Part shown: in pieces, positions 1 to 8,016 of the stretch
Numbering within the stretch: position 1 is the stretch's first letter
Layout of the letters: each line of letters opens with the position of its first letter
Origin: JBAVVD01 sp049697115
GTDB lineage: Bacteria; Acidobacteriota; Aminicenantia; Aminicenantales; UBA4085
Direction: 5' to 3'
DNA length: 19,095 nucleotides
Assembly: GCA_049697115.1 (NCBI GenBank)
Contig: JBAVVD010000069.1
Location: 1 to 19,095 of the forward strand
Program-made: the position numbers and the translations under genes
The notes under the pieces: generated by a model
The model's input: only the letters and a program-made list of their open reading frames with translations
What the model was told of the DNA's origin: nothing
Database searches by the model: none

Positions 1-1
1 C

Positions 2-241
2 TTATATTCCGCCCTTGCGGCCGTTTGGAATACGATGAAAGATTTTGAAATTGCCATTTCGGACTACCTGAGAAGCTCAAAACTTCGCGAGGCAATGGAG
101 ACGATAAGCATCGAGTTTTCGAAAAGCGGGCTCGATTTGCCAAGAATTCCGGACAGCGATGTGCCACCTGAAAAATATGAAGAGGAATTTCAGAAATTCA
201 TCAATAAAATCTTTGGAGCGAGAAGTGGATCAAGTCAATAG
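2..241 (+). CDS. C-terminal part of an unidentified protein, cut by the window edge
   Basis: An open frame runs from the window edge (first full codon at base 2) to TGA-type termination at 239-241, giving about 79 residues of a C-terminus. An internal ATG lies at 35, but the frame is open upstream of it, so the gene almost certainly starts outside the window. The tail is charged and probably helical, with an Asp/Pro-rich stretch (DLPRIPDSDVPPEKYEEEF) before a final amphipathic helix. I do not recognise the family. Its stop overlaps the chosen hsdS start by 17 bp, so it is probably translationally coupled to hsdS. By position it could be the end of hsdM or of an accessory gene of the restriction locus, but I see no methyltransferase motif in the short piece available, so this is inference. 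Confidence 0.6.
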   Translation, partial: LYSALAAVWNTMKDFEIAISDYLRSSKLREAMETISIEFSKSGLDLPRIPDSDVPPEKYEEEFQKFINKIFGARSGSSQ

Positions 242-1403
242 CCTGAGAACAGAAAACAAATTCAAAAAAACAGAAATCGGCGAAATTCCCGTGGATTGGA
301 AAATAGAAAAATTAAAAAATATTACAAAAATTAATATGGGGCAATCTCCCCCTTCATCAAACTGTTTTAGCTATGAAAATGGATTGCCTTTTTATCAAGG
401 AAAAGCTGAGTTTGGCGCAAAATATCCAAGCACTATTAAATGGTGCAATTCTCCTAAAAAGATTGCTGAAAAAGGAGACGTTCTTGTTAGCGTCCGAGCT
501 CCCGTTGGTGATGTTAACATAGCTCCTCAAAAATCATGCATAGGAAGAGGTCTTGCAGCCATTCGAGGGATTAAAAGTAACAGTGATTATTTATATTTTA
601 TTTTAGGTTATTTTAAAGAGAAATTAAAAAAAATTGGCCAAGGGAGTACATTTGAAGCTATTAATAAAGATGTCCTGTACGAATTAAAAATTCCATTTCC
701 TCCTCTTCCCGAACAGAAAAAGATAGCTGAAATTTTGTCAACTGTTGATGAATCCATCGAAAAAAAGAAAGAGATCATTGAAAAAACTAAAGAACTTAAG
801 AAGGGGTTGATGCAGGAACTCCTCACCCGAGGCATCGGCCATAAGAAATTCAAAAAGACCGAGATTGGCGAGATTCCTGTAGATTGGGAAACAATTAGAT
901 TAGGTGATTTTTCGTCAATTTGTAGTGGCGAACTCTGTAAGTACTCTAAAGAAGCGTTTAGAGATACTTATCCTGTATATGGATCACATGGAATTATAGG
1001 TTATTATGAAAAATACAATTTTCAGAACGGATTTGTCATTGGGAGAGTCGGAGCTAGCGGTTCAATCCAGATTATTTCGAGTCCGATTTGGGCCACAGAT
1101 AATACATTATTACTTTCAATTAAAAAAGGAATTATTGACAAGCTTTATCTGTATTATTTTTTAATGAAAAGTAATCTTTCTAATTTATCTACTAAGACTG
1201 CCCAACCTCTTCTAACTCAAGGCAGTTTAAAAAGAGTACTAATTGCTCTTCCTCCTCTCCCTGAACAAAAAAAGATTGCTGAAATTTTGTCAACCGTCGA
1301 TGAAACAATAATAAAAGAGATCGCTCATCAAGAAAGACTAGAAGAAAACAAAAAAGGATTAATGCAAGTTTTATTGACAGGTAAGGCTAGAGTAAAAACT
1401 TAA
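225..1403 (+). CDS. hsdS: Type I restriction-modification specificity subunit HsdS
   Basis: HsdS is the DNA-recognition subunit that directs HsdM and HsdR to a bipartite target site. The layout is typical: TRD1 at about residues 12-155, a conserved helical spacer with PLPEQKKIAEILSTVDE, TRD2 at about 208-340, then a second copy of the spacer at the C-terminus. Each TRD opens with the same stretch (KFKKTEIGEIPVDW). I chose GTG at 225, giving 392 residues, because GGAG at 215-218 sits 6 bp upstream and the mature-looking sequence begins there. The frame itself opens at ATG 159, but that would add 22 residues overlapping the previous gene. TRD-encoding DNA is AT-rich compared with hsdR, as is common for exchangeable recognition domains. 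hsdM is not in the window. The family call is very secure; the start is less so. Confidence 0.95.
   Translation: MDQVNSLRTENKFKKTEIGEIPVDWKIEKLKNITKINMGQSPPSSNCFSYENGLPFYQGKAEFGAKYPSTIKWCNSPKKIAEKGDVLVSVRAPVGDVNIAPQKSCIGRGLAAIRGIKSNSDYLYFILGYFKEKLKKIGQGSTFEAINKDVLYELKIPFPPLPEQKKIAEILSTVDESIEKKKEIIEKTKELKKGLMQELLTRGIGHKKFKKTEIGEIPVDWETIRLGDFSSICSGELCKYSKEAFRDTYPVYGSHGIIGYYEKYNFQNGFVIGRVGASGSIQIISSPIWATDNTLLLSIKKGIIDKLYLYYFLMKSNLSNLSTKTAQPLLTQGSLKRVLIALPPLPEQKKIAEILSTVDETIIKEIAHQERLEENKKGLMQVLLTGKARVKT
258..299 (+). repeat. HsdS N-terminal repeat, copy 1 (of pair with 846-887)
   Basis: These 42 bases encode KFKKTEIGEIPVDW at the front of TRD1. The partner at 846-887 encodes the identical 14 residues. 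The two copies differ at 7 bases by my alignment, all in third codon positions. Confidence 0.9.
699..752 (+). repeat. HsdS spacer repeat, copy 1 (of pair with 1251-1304)
   Basis: These 54 bases encode PPLPEQKKIAEILSTVDE, the start of the coiled spacer after TRD1. The partner at 1251-1304 encodes the same 18 residues with 6 synonymous differences. Confidence 0.9.
846..887 (+). repeat. HsdS N-terminal repeat, copy 2
   Basis: Second copy of the KFKKTEIGEIPVDW-encoding segment, at the front of TRD2. It lies 588 bp (196 codons) from copy 1, so recombination between copies would keep the reading frame. Confidence 0.9.
1251..1304 (+). repeat. HsdS spacer repeat, copy 2
   Basis: Second copy of the PPLPEQKKIAEILSTVDE-encoding segment, after TRD2. 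It lies 552 bp (184 codons) from copy 1, again an in-frame distance. Confidence 0.9.
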
Positions 1404-1445
1404 AATCTGACAACTATTGATGAGATAGATTACAGGGAAGACCAA

Positions 1446-2708
1446 ATGAGACAAGCTTTCATAATAATCCAGATTGGGAATAAAGAATTGGATAAAGTAT
1501 GTGAAAAAGCAATAGTACCTGCTCTAAAGTCATGCGGGTTTGATCCTAAACGAGTTGATAAACATAATATGGGCGGCTTACTTAAGAGTGAAATAGTCAA
1601 TTTTATTTTAAGCTCTGATATTATAATTGCAGACCTGACAAATGAAAGACCAAATTGCTATTTAGAAGTGGGTTATTCAATGGGGGCAAATAAATTCCGA
1701 AACCTAATACTTACAGCAAGAGAGGATCATAATCCCGATAGTCCAAATAATAAGAAAGGAGGGCCAAAAATTCATTTCGATTTAATCGGATATGACATTT
1801 TATTTTGGGATCCGACTGATCTTGAAACTTTCAGATCAAAACTAGAAAAGCGAATCCATAGGCGCACGATGACTCTTCCCACGATCGCGCTAGCGCAACG
1901 TTGGGATAATGAGTGGATTGAAAAGCATAAAGAGGCTGCACTCGCCGGGTTAAAAAGAAATAATTTATCGGGATTTATGGAAATAAGAATGGTTATACTC
2001 AATTACCAATTCAATAGCAATCCTAGAGATCTATCAGATGCAGCAGAAAAAGCACAGATTCATACATTTGGCTGGCCAATTGGAGCAATGTATAGACGTA
2101 ATTTAAAATATATGCCCAAGCCAACTACTGAAGGTATTATCACTGAACTAGATTTAGAAAACGGTGAAAGTTATGATTACTGGACTTTAGGAAGAGATGG
2201 TGCTTTTTATCTGTTAAAGAGTCTATTTGAAGATAAAATAAAAACAGAAAAAATTAAATCTCTACAAAATAGCATATCGATACAAACGAAAGATTTAGAG
2301 AAGCTAAAGAGGCTGTCTGAAGAAAAAAGAAAACCAGGTTATATCTTTATCAACACAAGAATAGTCCGGATAACAGAGTCTTTGCTTTATGCAGTCCGCT
2401 TATATTCATCACTTAAAGTTCCATTGAATTCTAGTCTATTAATAGGAATCAGACACGGAGGATTAAAAGATAGAGAGCTAACTGCAACGGGAGAAAGAGC
2501 ACTGACCATGCTTGAGAAATATAAATGTCATGTAGATGATGAGGTTTACACAGAAATCGAAACTGAATTAGAAAAAGTTGAATCCAGTTTATTTGACTTG
2601 GTCGAAAAATTTACTCAGCCACTATTTGAAGTATTCGATTACTTCTCATTAAATAATCGTGTTTTAGAAGATATTGTCGACAATTTTGTAAAGGGACGAG
2701 TAACATAA
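1446..2708 (+). CDS. TIR-like / nucleoside-deoxyribosyltransferase-like domain protein embedded in the R-M operon
   Basis: This 420-residue protein is not a standard R-M subunit. Residues 1-140 look like a Rossmann-type domain of the TIR-like/nucleoside 2-deoxyribosyltransferase group: a hydrophobic first strand (AFIIIQIG), a helix and strand ending SSDIIIADLT (56-65), then N70-C-Y-L-E74-V-G-Y with E74 as candidate catalytic glutamate, and a later HFDLIGYDILFW strand. Known families with this pattern cleave N-glycosidic bonds of nucleosides or NAD. The remainder (about 150-420) is mostly helical. Its GWPIGAMYR and YDYWTLGRDGAFYLL segments faintly recall C-terminal regions of AlbA_2/Schlafen-type defence proteins. 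The start is ATG 1446 with AGGGAAG at 1434-1440. The gene lies 42 bp after hsdS and 10 bp before hsdR, and is very AT-rich, suggesting insertion into the operon. A defence-effector role is inference. Confidence 0.75.
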   Translation: MRQAFIIIQIGNKELDKVCEKAIVPALKSCGFDPKRVDKHNMGGLLKSEIVNFILSSDIIIADLTNERPNCYLEVGYSMGANKFRNLILTAREDHNPDSPNNKKGGPKIHFDLIGYDILFWDPTDLETFRSKLEKRIHRRTMTLPTIALAQRWDNEWIEKHKEAALAGLKRNNLSGFMEIRMVILNYQFNSNPRDLSDAAEKAQIHTFGWPIGAMYRRNLKYMPKPTTEGIITELDLENGESYDYWTLGRDGAFYLLKSLFEDKIKTEKIKSLQNSISIQTKDLEKLKRLSEEKRKPGYIFINTRIVRITESLLYAVRLYSSLKVPLNSSLLIGIRHGGLKDRELTATGERALTMLEKYKCHVDDEVYTEIETELEKVESSLFDLVEKFTQPLFEVFDYFSLNNRVLEDIVDNFVKGRVT

Positions 2709-2718
2709 TATTTCAAAA

Positions 2719-5700
2719 ATGATTGAACCAAAATATACCGAAGACACTCTCTCCGAGCGGCCAGCCATCGAGCAGCTCAGGCGGCTCGGATATGACTATA
2801 TCCCCGGCGAACAGCTTGATCCGGAATACAATGAAGAATCTGAGCGAAAATCCAGGAAAGACGTCATCTTAGTCGACCGCCTCAGAAAGAAACTTGCGGA
2901 AATTAATCCCCACCTCAATGAAGCTTCCATCGATAAGGCCATAAGAAAAATCACCCATATTCAGGCAGAAACCATCCTTGAAGCCAATCGAATTTTTCAT
3001 AAAAGTCTCATATCGGGTATCTCCATCGACCAGGATATTGGAGCCAGAAGGCAAAAACAGACCGTCAATATCATTGATTTTGAGAATATTGAGAAAAACG
3101 AATTCCTGGCCGTCAATCAATTCTGGGTAAGGAAATACAAAACACAGGACAGGCCTGATATCGTCCTCTTTGTCAACGGTATTCCTCTGGTTATCATGGA
3201 ATGTAAAAGCCCTGTAGCAAAAAACACGGGAGTTGCTGACGCGCAAAGCCAGCTCCTCCGCTATCAAGAAGAAATTCCGCAGCTTTTTTATACAAACGAA
3301 ATTCTCATCGCCTGCAACCTGTTCGGAGCGCGTTATGGAACAATCGGAGCTCCTTTGGAGCATTACCATGAATGGCGGATACAAAACGGAGCCAGATTGC
3401 CCAATATGGCCGACCATCCGACCATTCAAGAGATGCTCGAGCTGGGATTGATTGAGGAAAATGACTTAAGTCCGAATCCTCCCATGCAAGAAGTTTTGAT
3501 GGCGGGAATTCTCAAGAAGCCGAATCTCCTCGACATCATCCGGAACTTTATCGTTTTTGACTACAGCAAAGAGGAACACAAAATCATAAAGAAAATCTGC
3601 CGCTATCAGCAGTACTCGGCGGTCAATAAAATCGTAAAGCGGGTTGTCGAGGACCCATATAAACGAGGCATTATCTGGCACTGGCAGGGATCCGGGAAAT
3701 CTCTCATTATGGTCTTCGCCGCCACCAAATTAAGACGGGAAGAAGAAAAATTAAAGAATCCCACAATTTTGATCGTGACAGACAGAATCAAACTGGACAG
3801 GCAGATTATAGAGCAGTTCAGGGACTGCAATTTTCCAAACCCGATCCCGGCGAGAAAGGGAGATCAGCTTTATTCCCTGCTTAGGACCGATATGGGAACC
3901 GATGTGGGATGCACGATTATGACAACGGTCCAGAAATTCAGAAAACCTTTGCGGAAGCCCCTTTCTGATAAAGAAAATATCATTGTCATGACCGATGAAG
4001 CCCACAGGACTCAATACGGAAACTTCGCTCTGAACCTGAGAAACGCCCTTCCCAATGCCGCCATTTTCGCCTTTACAGGAACTCCCCTGAATAAGAGAGA
4101 CAGGAATACTTACAGGCATTTCAGCATGCCCGGGGAAAAATATCTGGACAGATATACGATGAAGCAGTCGCTTGAGGACGGCGCGACGGTTCCCATCAAA
4201 TTTGAAAGCCGGATGGCGAATCTTCAAATCGTGGGTGCTTCAATCGATAAACTCATCAAAGCTCTTTTTCCGGAAAAATCACGAAAGGAGCTGGCCGAAT
4301 TAAAAAGGCGTTATGCCACGGTCAACACCATACTGAGCGCGCCGAGAAGGATCGAGCGGATCGCCATGGATATTGTCAGCCATTACACTCAAAAGATTTT
4401 GCCCAACGGATTCAAGGCTCAAATCGTGGCGGCGGACAAAAAAACTGCGGTGGCGCACAAGGACGCCCTCGACAGGCTCATCGACCCATCCTGGTCCACG
4501 GTTGTCATCACGGTCGACAATGATGACCCTCTTGAATGGAAGAAAAAATACCGCCGCACAGGGACTGAAGAAGACCATCTCACGGGAAAAGAGGTTTTTC
4601 TCAATCCCGACCATCCGCTGAAAATCCTTGTGGTCTGCGATAAGCTGCTGACTGGCTTTGATGCGCCCATCCTCCAGGCGATGTATCTTGACCAAAGGCT
4701 GAGAGAGCATACTCTCCTCCAGGCCATTGCCCGGACCAACCGCCCATATAGTAGAAAATATTTCGGTCTGGTTGTGGACTATGTCGGAGTCGGAAAAGAA
4801 CTGGCTAAAGCTCTGGCTATCTTCGATAAGGAAGACCTGGAAGGTTTCTTCAGTGTCGACGATATCAAGAAAGAGCTGGCTTATTTGAGGGACTGGCATG
4901 AAAAGGCTATGGCGATGTTTAGGAAAGTCAACCGAGAGGGAAAGCCGCAAGATGTGATTCAACAGTGTCTCGAAATCCTGCGGCCGGAAGATACCAGGGC
5001 GGAGTTCGAGGTTTTATTCCGGGAATATGCGAAAAGCATGGATATTCTGATGCCCGACCCCTGCGTGAATGTTTATCTTGATGATTTTAAATTCCTTGGG
5101 CTGATAAGGGAAGGGGCAAAGAATCTTTACCGCGACGAGAGATTAAGCTTAAATCACTGCAGCCGAAAAATTGAAAATCTCATCCATGCTCATATCGTGG
5201 GAACAGGAGTTGAGCAAATATTGAAGCCGGTTGACATCATGGAGCCGGATTTTGAAGAAAAGCTGGAAATCAAAGGAAACCTCAGGGCCAAAGCCAGCCA
5301 TATGGAATATGCCATCCGCGAATCTATAATCTCCAATGTGGCGGAAGACCCGCATTTTTATGAATCACTCCAGGAAGACCTTGAGTCCATCATTGAAGAT
5401 GAACGAAAAAGGCGCATCGACGACGCTGAATATCTAAAAAGATTGGACAAAGTACGCCAAAAGGAGAAGGCCAGAGAGAACTTTGCTAAAGAAAAAGGGC
5501 TCAGCATGGATGAGCTTGCTTTTTACGGCTTGTTTGAACCTTATCAGAACGAGCTTTTCGGCGGGAGTGATGACCGAAGATGCGAAGCAGTCAAAGACTT
5601 GGCTGGCAATATCAAGAGCAAAATCGTGATTGATTGGATTGATCGGGAAGATATCAAAAAAGAGATACGGCGCGCTATTAAAGATCAACTGAAAAAGATA

Positions 5701-5790
5701 CGATTTCCGGATGAAAAAATGGAAACGTTTACCGCTGAAATACTGAGTTTGGCTGAGGCGACGTTCAAAGACTACGATGGAAAAAATTAA
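2719..5790 (+). CDS. hsdR: Type I restriction-modification restriction/translocase subunit HsdR
   Basis: HsdR is the ATP-driven DNA translocase and nuclease of the type I complex. At 1023 residues it has normal length. The N-terminal nuclease shows D147 and E161-C-K163 of the PD-(D/E)XK site (in PDIVLF and VIMECKSP). The SF2 motor follows: Walker A GSGKS at 324-328, DEAH at 426-429, FTGTP at 452-456, LLTGFDAP around 643-650, and motif VI QAIARTNR at 668-675. The C-terminal part is helical and probably contacts the HsdM/HsdS complex. All catalytic motifs are intact, so the enzyme should be active. There is no clear Shine-Dalgarno sequence before ATG 2719. The start is 10 bp behind the TIR-like gene, so translation is probably coupled. 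Base composition is clearly higher in GC than in the two genes before it. Confidence 0.97.
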   Translation: MIEPKYTEDTLSERPAIEQLRRLGYDYIPGEQLDPEYNEESERKSRKDVILVDRLRKKLAEINPHLNEASIDKAIRKITHIQAETILEANRIFHKSLISGISIDQDIGARRQKQTVNIIDFENIEKNEFLAVNQFWVRKYKTQDRPDIVLFVNGIPLVIMECKSPVAKNTGVADAQSQLLRYQEEIPQLFYTNEILIACNLFGARYGTIGAPLEHYHEWRIQNGARLPNMADHPTIQEMLELGLIEENDLSPNPPMQEVLMAGILKKPNLLDIIRNFIVFDYSKEEHKIIKKICRYQQYSAVNKIVKRVVEDPYKRGIIWHWQGSGKSLIMVFAATKLRREEEKLKNPTILIVTDRIKLDRQIIEQFRDCNFPNPIPARKGDQLYSLLRTDMGTDVGCTIMTTVQKFRKPLRKPLSDKENIIVMTDEAHRTQYGNFALNLRNALPNAAIFAFTGTPLNKRDRNTYRHFSMPGEKYLDRYTMKQSLEDGATVPIKFESRMANLQIVGASIDKLIKALFPEKSRKELAELKRRYATVNTILSAPRRIERIAMDIVSHYTQKILPNGFKAQIVAADKKTAVAHKDALDRLIDPSWSTVVITVDNDDPLEWKKKYRRTGTEEDHLTGKEVFLNPDHPLKILVVCDKLLTGFDAPILQAMYLDQRLREHTLLQAIARTNRPYSRKYFGLVVDYVGVGKELAKALAIFDKEDLEGFFSVDDIKKELAYLRDWHEKAMAMFRKVNREGKPQDVIQQCLEILRPEDTRAEFEVLFREYAKSMDILMPDPCVNVYLDDFKFLGLIREGAKNLYRDERLSLNHCSRKIENLIHAHIVGTGVEQILKPVDIMEPDFEEKLEIKGNLRAKASHMEYAIRESIISNVAEDPHFYESLQEDLESIIEDERKRRIDDAEYLKRLDKVRQKEKARENFAKEKGLSMDELAFYGLFEPYQNELFGGSDDRRCEAVKDLAGNIKSKIVIDWIDREDIKKEIRRAIKDQLKKIRFPDEKMETFTAEILSLAEATFKDYDGKN

Positions 5791-6505
5791 GTTCGGCTCT
5801 AAGAATCTGGAGTACATCATTCAGAGAGGAAAACGGAAAAGAACCGTTGCCATTCAAGTGAATTCTCCGACCCAGGTTGTCGTCCTGGCGCCTTTTTCTC
5901 TTGATAAGGAAAAGATTAGAGAGATCGTAAGGAAAAAAGCCAAGTGGATTATTGAGAAGCAAAAACATCTAAAGAAATTAGAACTGTTATCTCCAAAGAA
6001 AGAATTCACGAGTGGAGAACAGGTTCTTTTTTTGGGGCGAAGATACAGGCTAAAGATATTGAATAGTGCGGAAAGGCAGCCTGGAAAGCTTGAATTTATT
6101 GGTAGAAGAGTAATTATTACTGTCGACTCACATTTGGCACCAGAGAACAGAAAAGATGTGATCAAAAATACATTAATGGAATGGTATTTCACCGAAGCCG
6201 GGCGAATCATCACAGAAAGGATCAACCGATATAGCCATATTATTGAGATATCTCCCAAAAAAATCAAAATCAGGAATCAGCAGAAGCGTTGGGGGAGTTG
6301 CTCTCAGAGTGGTGTCTTACGTTTCAACTGGCGAATCATTATGGCTCCTATCTCTATTATTGATTATGTCGCCGTCCATGAACTCTGTCATTTAAAAATC
6401 AAAAATCATTCCCAAAAATTCTGGAAGCTCGTCTCCCTGGCGATACCGAATTATCGAAAACGCCGAGAATGGCTGAAGTTGAACTCTCCGATGTTCTATT
6501 TATAG
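5777..6505 (+). CDS. YgjP/DUF45-type zinc metallopeptidase linked to the R-M locus
   Basis: This 242-residue protein has the YgjP-like (DUF45, SprT-related) metal-dependent hydrolase layout: an N-terminal beta-rich region (EYIIQRGKRKRTVAIQV), the conserved stretch KIRNQQKRWGSCSQSG before the active site, and HELCH at 201-205 followed by KNHSQKFW, whose histidine is the likely third zinc ligand. The gene begins inside the end of hsdR (14-bp overlap) without a separate Shine-Dalgarno sequence, so it is probably made by coupled translation. YgjP-family genes are often seen next to type I hsdR. Their function there is not settled, and this protein may process or turn over restriction subunits (inference). 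It is the last gene of the R-M locus; the next gene is convergent. Confidence 0.9.
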   Translation: MEKIKFGSKNLEYIIQRGKRKRTVAIQVNSPTQVVVLAPFSLDKEKIREIVRKKAKWIIEKQKHLKKLELLSPKKEFTSGEQVLFLGRRYRLKILNSAERQPGKLEFIGRRVIITVDSHLAPENRKDVIKNTLMEWYFTEAGRIITERINRYSHIIEISPKKIKIRNQQKRWGSCSQSGVLRFNWRIIMAPISIIDYVAVHELCHLKIKNHSQKFWKLVSLAIPNYRKRREWLKLNSPMFYL

Positions 6506-6555
6506 AACTGTCCGGTTTCTCTTTTTCCCGCCTGTCTGTATGGGAATCCGGTTTA

Positions 6556-7917
6556 TTATTTTTTCGTTTTGACCAGCACTCTGTCGTAGATGGCCAGTCC
6601 GATCATGGACGTCACGCCGATCAGTGTGATGATCGTCCACATCTTGACGGGATTTATCGGCGTGCCCAGTTTGACCGGATCAGCGATGTATTTTTCGTAG
6701 AGGAGGCCGCCAAGAGGTCCTCCGAAGATACTGCCCAGAGCTATGGGAAGGTTGGCGTATCCGAGATATAGCCCTTCCTCTCCCTTGGGCGCGATGGCGC
6801 CGAGATATTCATAGATTCTCGGCGAGGCCATCATTTCTCCGACGGCCATGGACGCGATGGAGACAATGAGGAAGATTCCGGCAAACGGAAGAGCGAGCCC
6901 CGCGATGTTGATTTGATGGGAAAGGTCCGTGGAAAGAAGCGGAGGAATAATATTGAGCAGCATGCCGGTTGTGGTGACGGCCACTCCGAAAATAATGGAT
7001 TTGATGGGCGTCCATTTTTTGACGAGTTTCGTGATCAGAAGCTGAAAACTGACAATCATGATGGGATTGGCCAGCGTGTAGAGCTCCACAGGGGCATCGG
7101 GATCTATGTATCTTAAAAACAAGGGCATGAGGTTGTAGAGCTGGACATACAGGAACCAGAAAAGGCCGATGACGATCAGGAAGAAGACGAACTTCAAGTT
7201 GCTGAGAACGACAAAGATACCGAGAATGGCCTGGCCGAGGGACTTTTTCTTAACCGCCTGGTTGTCTTTTTTGCCGTCGCTCACGTATTCCGGTTCTTTA
7301 TAGATAAACAGCACGACACACAGACCGATCAGGGCAAAAATCGTGGCCGCATACGTGAAGATGGCGGGGATGCCCAAACTGGTGCGGATGAAGTAGGAGA
7401 CGCTCCGGCCCGAGATGGAGCCGATGTTAATGACCATGTAAAAAATGCCGAAACCCAGGGTGGCTCTGGTTCCGGAAGTCTTCTGCACGGTCCCGGCAAT
7501 ACAGGGCTTGACGATGGAGCCGCCTATGCCGATCAACAGAATCCCCAGGATGACGGGAATCGTGTAGTCAATGGTGACAGCGGCTGTCCGGCCGATGACG
7601 GCGGGCCAGAATTTTTGAACATTGCCCATGATGAAGTAGCCGATCGATATCATCAGGAAGGAGACTCGCAGCGATCGCCTGAATCCGTACTTATCGGCCA
7701 GTGTTCCGGAGAGGATGGGCAAGAAATAAATCAGACCCCAGAGAAGAGAACCGTTGAGAAACGTCGCGAAGGCCGGGCGCATACCGAGAACTTCTTTGAG
7801 ATAGATGACCATGAAAGAGGCCATGGAATAATAGGCCGCTCGTTCGACCAGCTCGATGGAGTTGGCCGTCCAGAACGTCGCCGGAAACTTCTGTCGGACT
7901 TTGTTTTTCTCGTTCAT
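6556..7917 (-). CDS. POT/MFS-type membrane transporter (peptide transporter-like)
   Basis: A 453-residue polytopic membrane protein with about 12 hydrophobic segments, of the major facilitator superfamily. The first helix carries E22-L-V-E25-R26-A-A-Y29-Y30, matching the ExxERxxYY signature of proton-coupled oligopeptide (POT/PTR) transporters, and GTLADKYGFRRS in the 2-3 loop matches MFS motif A. These suggest proton-driven uptake of small peptides or a related solute into the cytoplasm, but the substrate cannot be read from sequence. The start is ATG 7915-7917 with AGGAG (minus strand, 7925-7929) 7 bp upstream. The gene is transcribed divergently from the site-2 protease gene and converges on the restriction locus, with 50 bp between the facing stops and no convincing terminator hairpin there. 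Confident as a transporter, less so for the subfamily. Confidence 0.85.
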   Translation of the reverse strand: MNEKNKVRQKFPATFWTANSIELVERAAYYSMASFMVIYLKEVLGMRPAFATFLNGSLLWGLIYFLPILSGTLADKYGFRRSLRVSFLMISIGYFIMGNVQKFWPAVIGRTAAVTIDYTIPVILGILLIGIGGSIVKPCIAGTVQKTSGTRATLGFGIFYMVINIGSISGRSVSYFIRTSLGIPAIFTYAATIFALIGLCVVLFIYKEPEYVSDGKKDNQAVKKKSLGQAILGIFVVLSNLKFVFFLIVIGLFWFLYVQLYNLMPLFLRYIDPDAPVELYTLANPIMIVSFQLLITKLVKKWTPIKSIIFGVAVTTTGMLLNIIPPLLSTDLSHQINIAGLALPFAGIFLIVSIASMAVGEMMASPRIYEYLGAIAPKGEEGLYLGYANLPIALGSIFGGPLGGLLYEKYIADPVKLGTPINPVKMWTIITLIGVTSMIGLAIYDRVLVKTKK

Positions 7918-7924
7918 GCTGTGA

Positions 7925-7929
7925 CTCCT
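7925..7929 (-). promoter_or_regulatory. Ribosome binding site of the POT/MFS transporter
   Basis: AGGAG on the minus strand, 7 bp upstream of the ATG at 7917. It is one of the few strong Shine-Dalgarno sequences in the window and fixes this start. Confidence 0.8.
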
Positions 7930-8016
7930 GAGGAGAAATGGATTCTGAATCCACCGGAAGGCCTTGTCATCGGGCCTCCAGAAAATACTCAGGGATAACC
8001 TTAATATTGGACTCGA

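Noticed and set aside
159..224. Longer HsdS start at ATG 159
   Set aside because: The extra 22 residues overlap the preceding gene and do not resemble HsdS N-termini. GTG 225 has a well-spaced GGAG.
6506..6555. Possible terminator between the convergent metallopeptidase and transporter genes
   Set aside because: The best pairing is a TTCCC/GGGAA stem of five base pairs with a 12-nt loop and no run of T in the right place; too weak to call.
7955..7985. AGGCC/GGCCT inverted repeat in the divergent intergenic region
   Set aside because: A five-bp stem in GC-containing DNA is expected by chance, and it does not overlap either promoter call.
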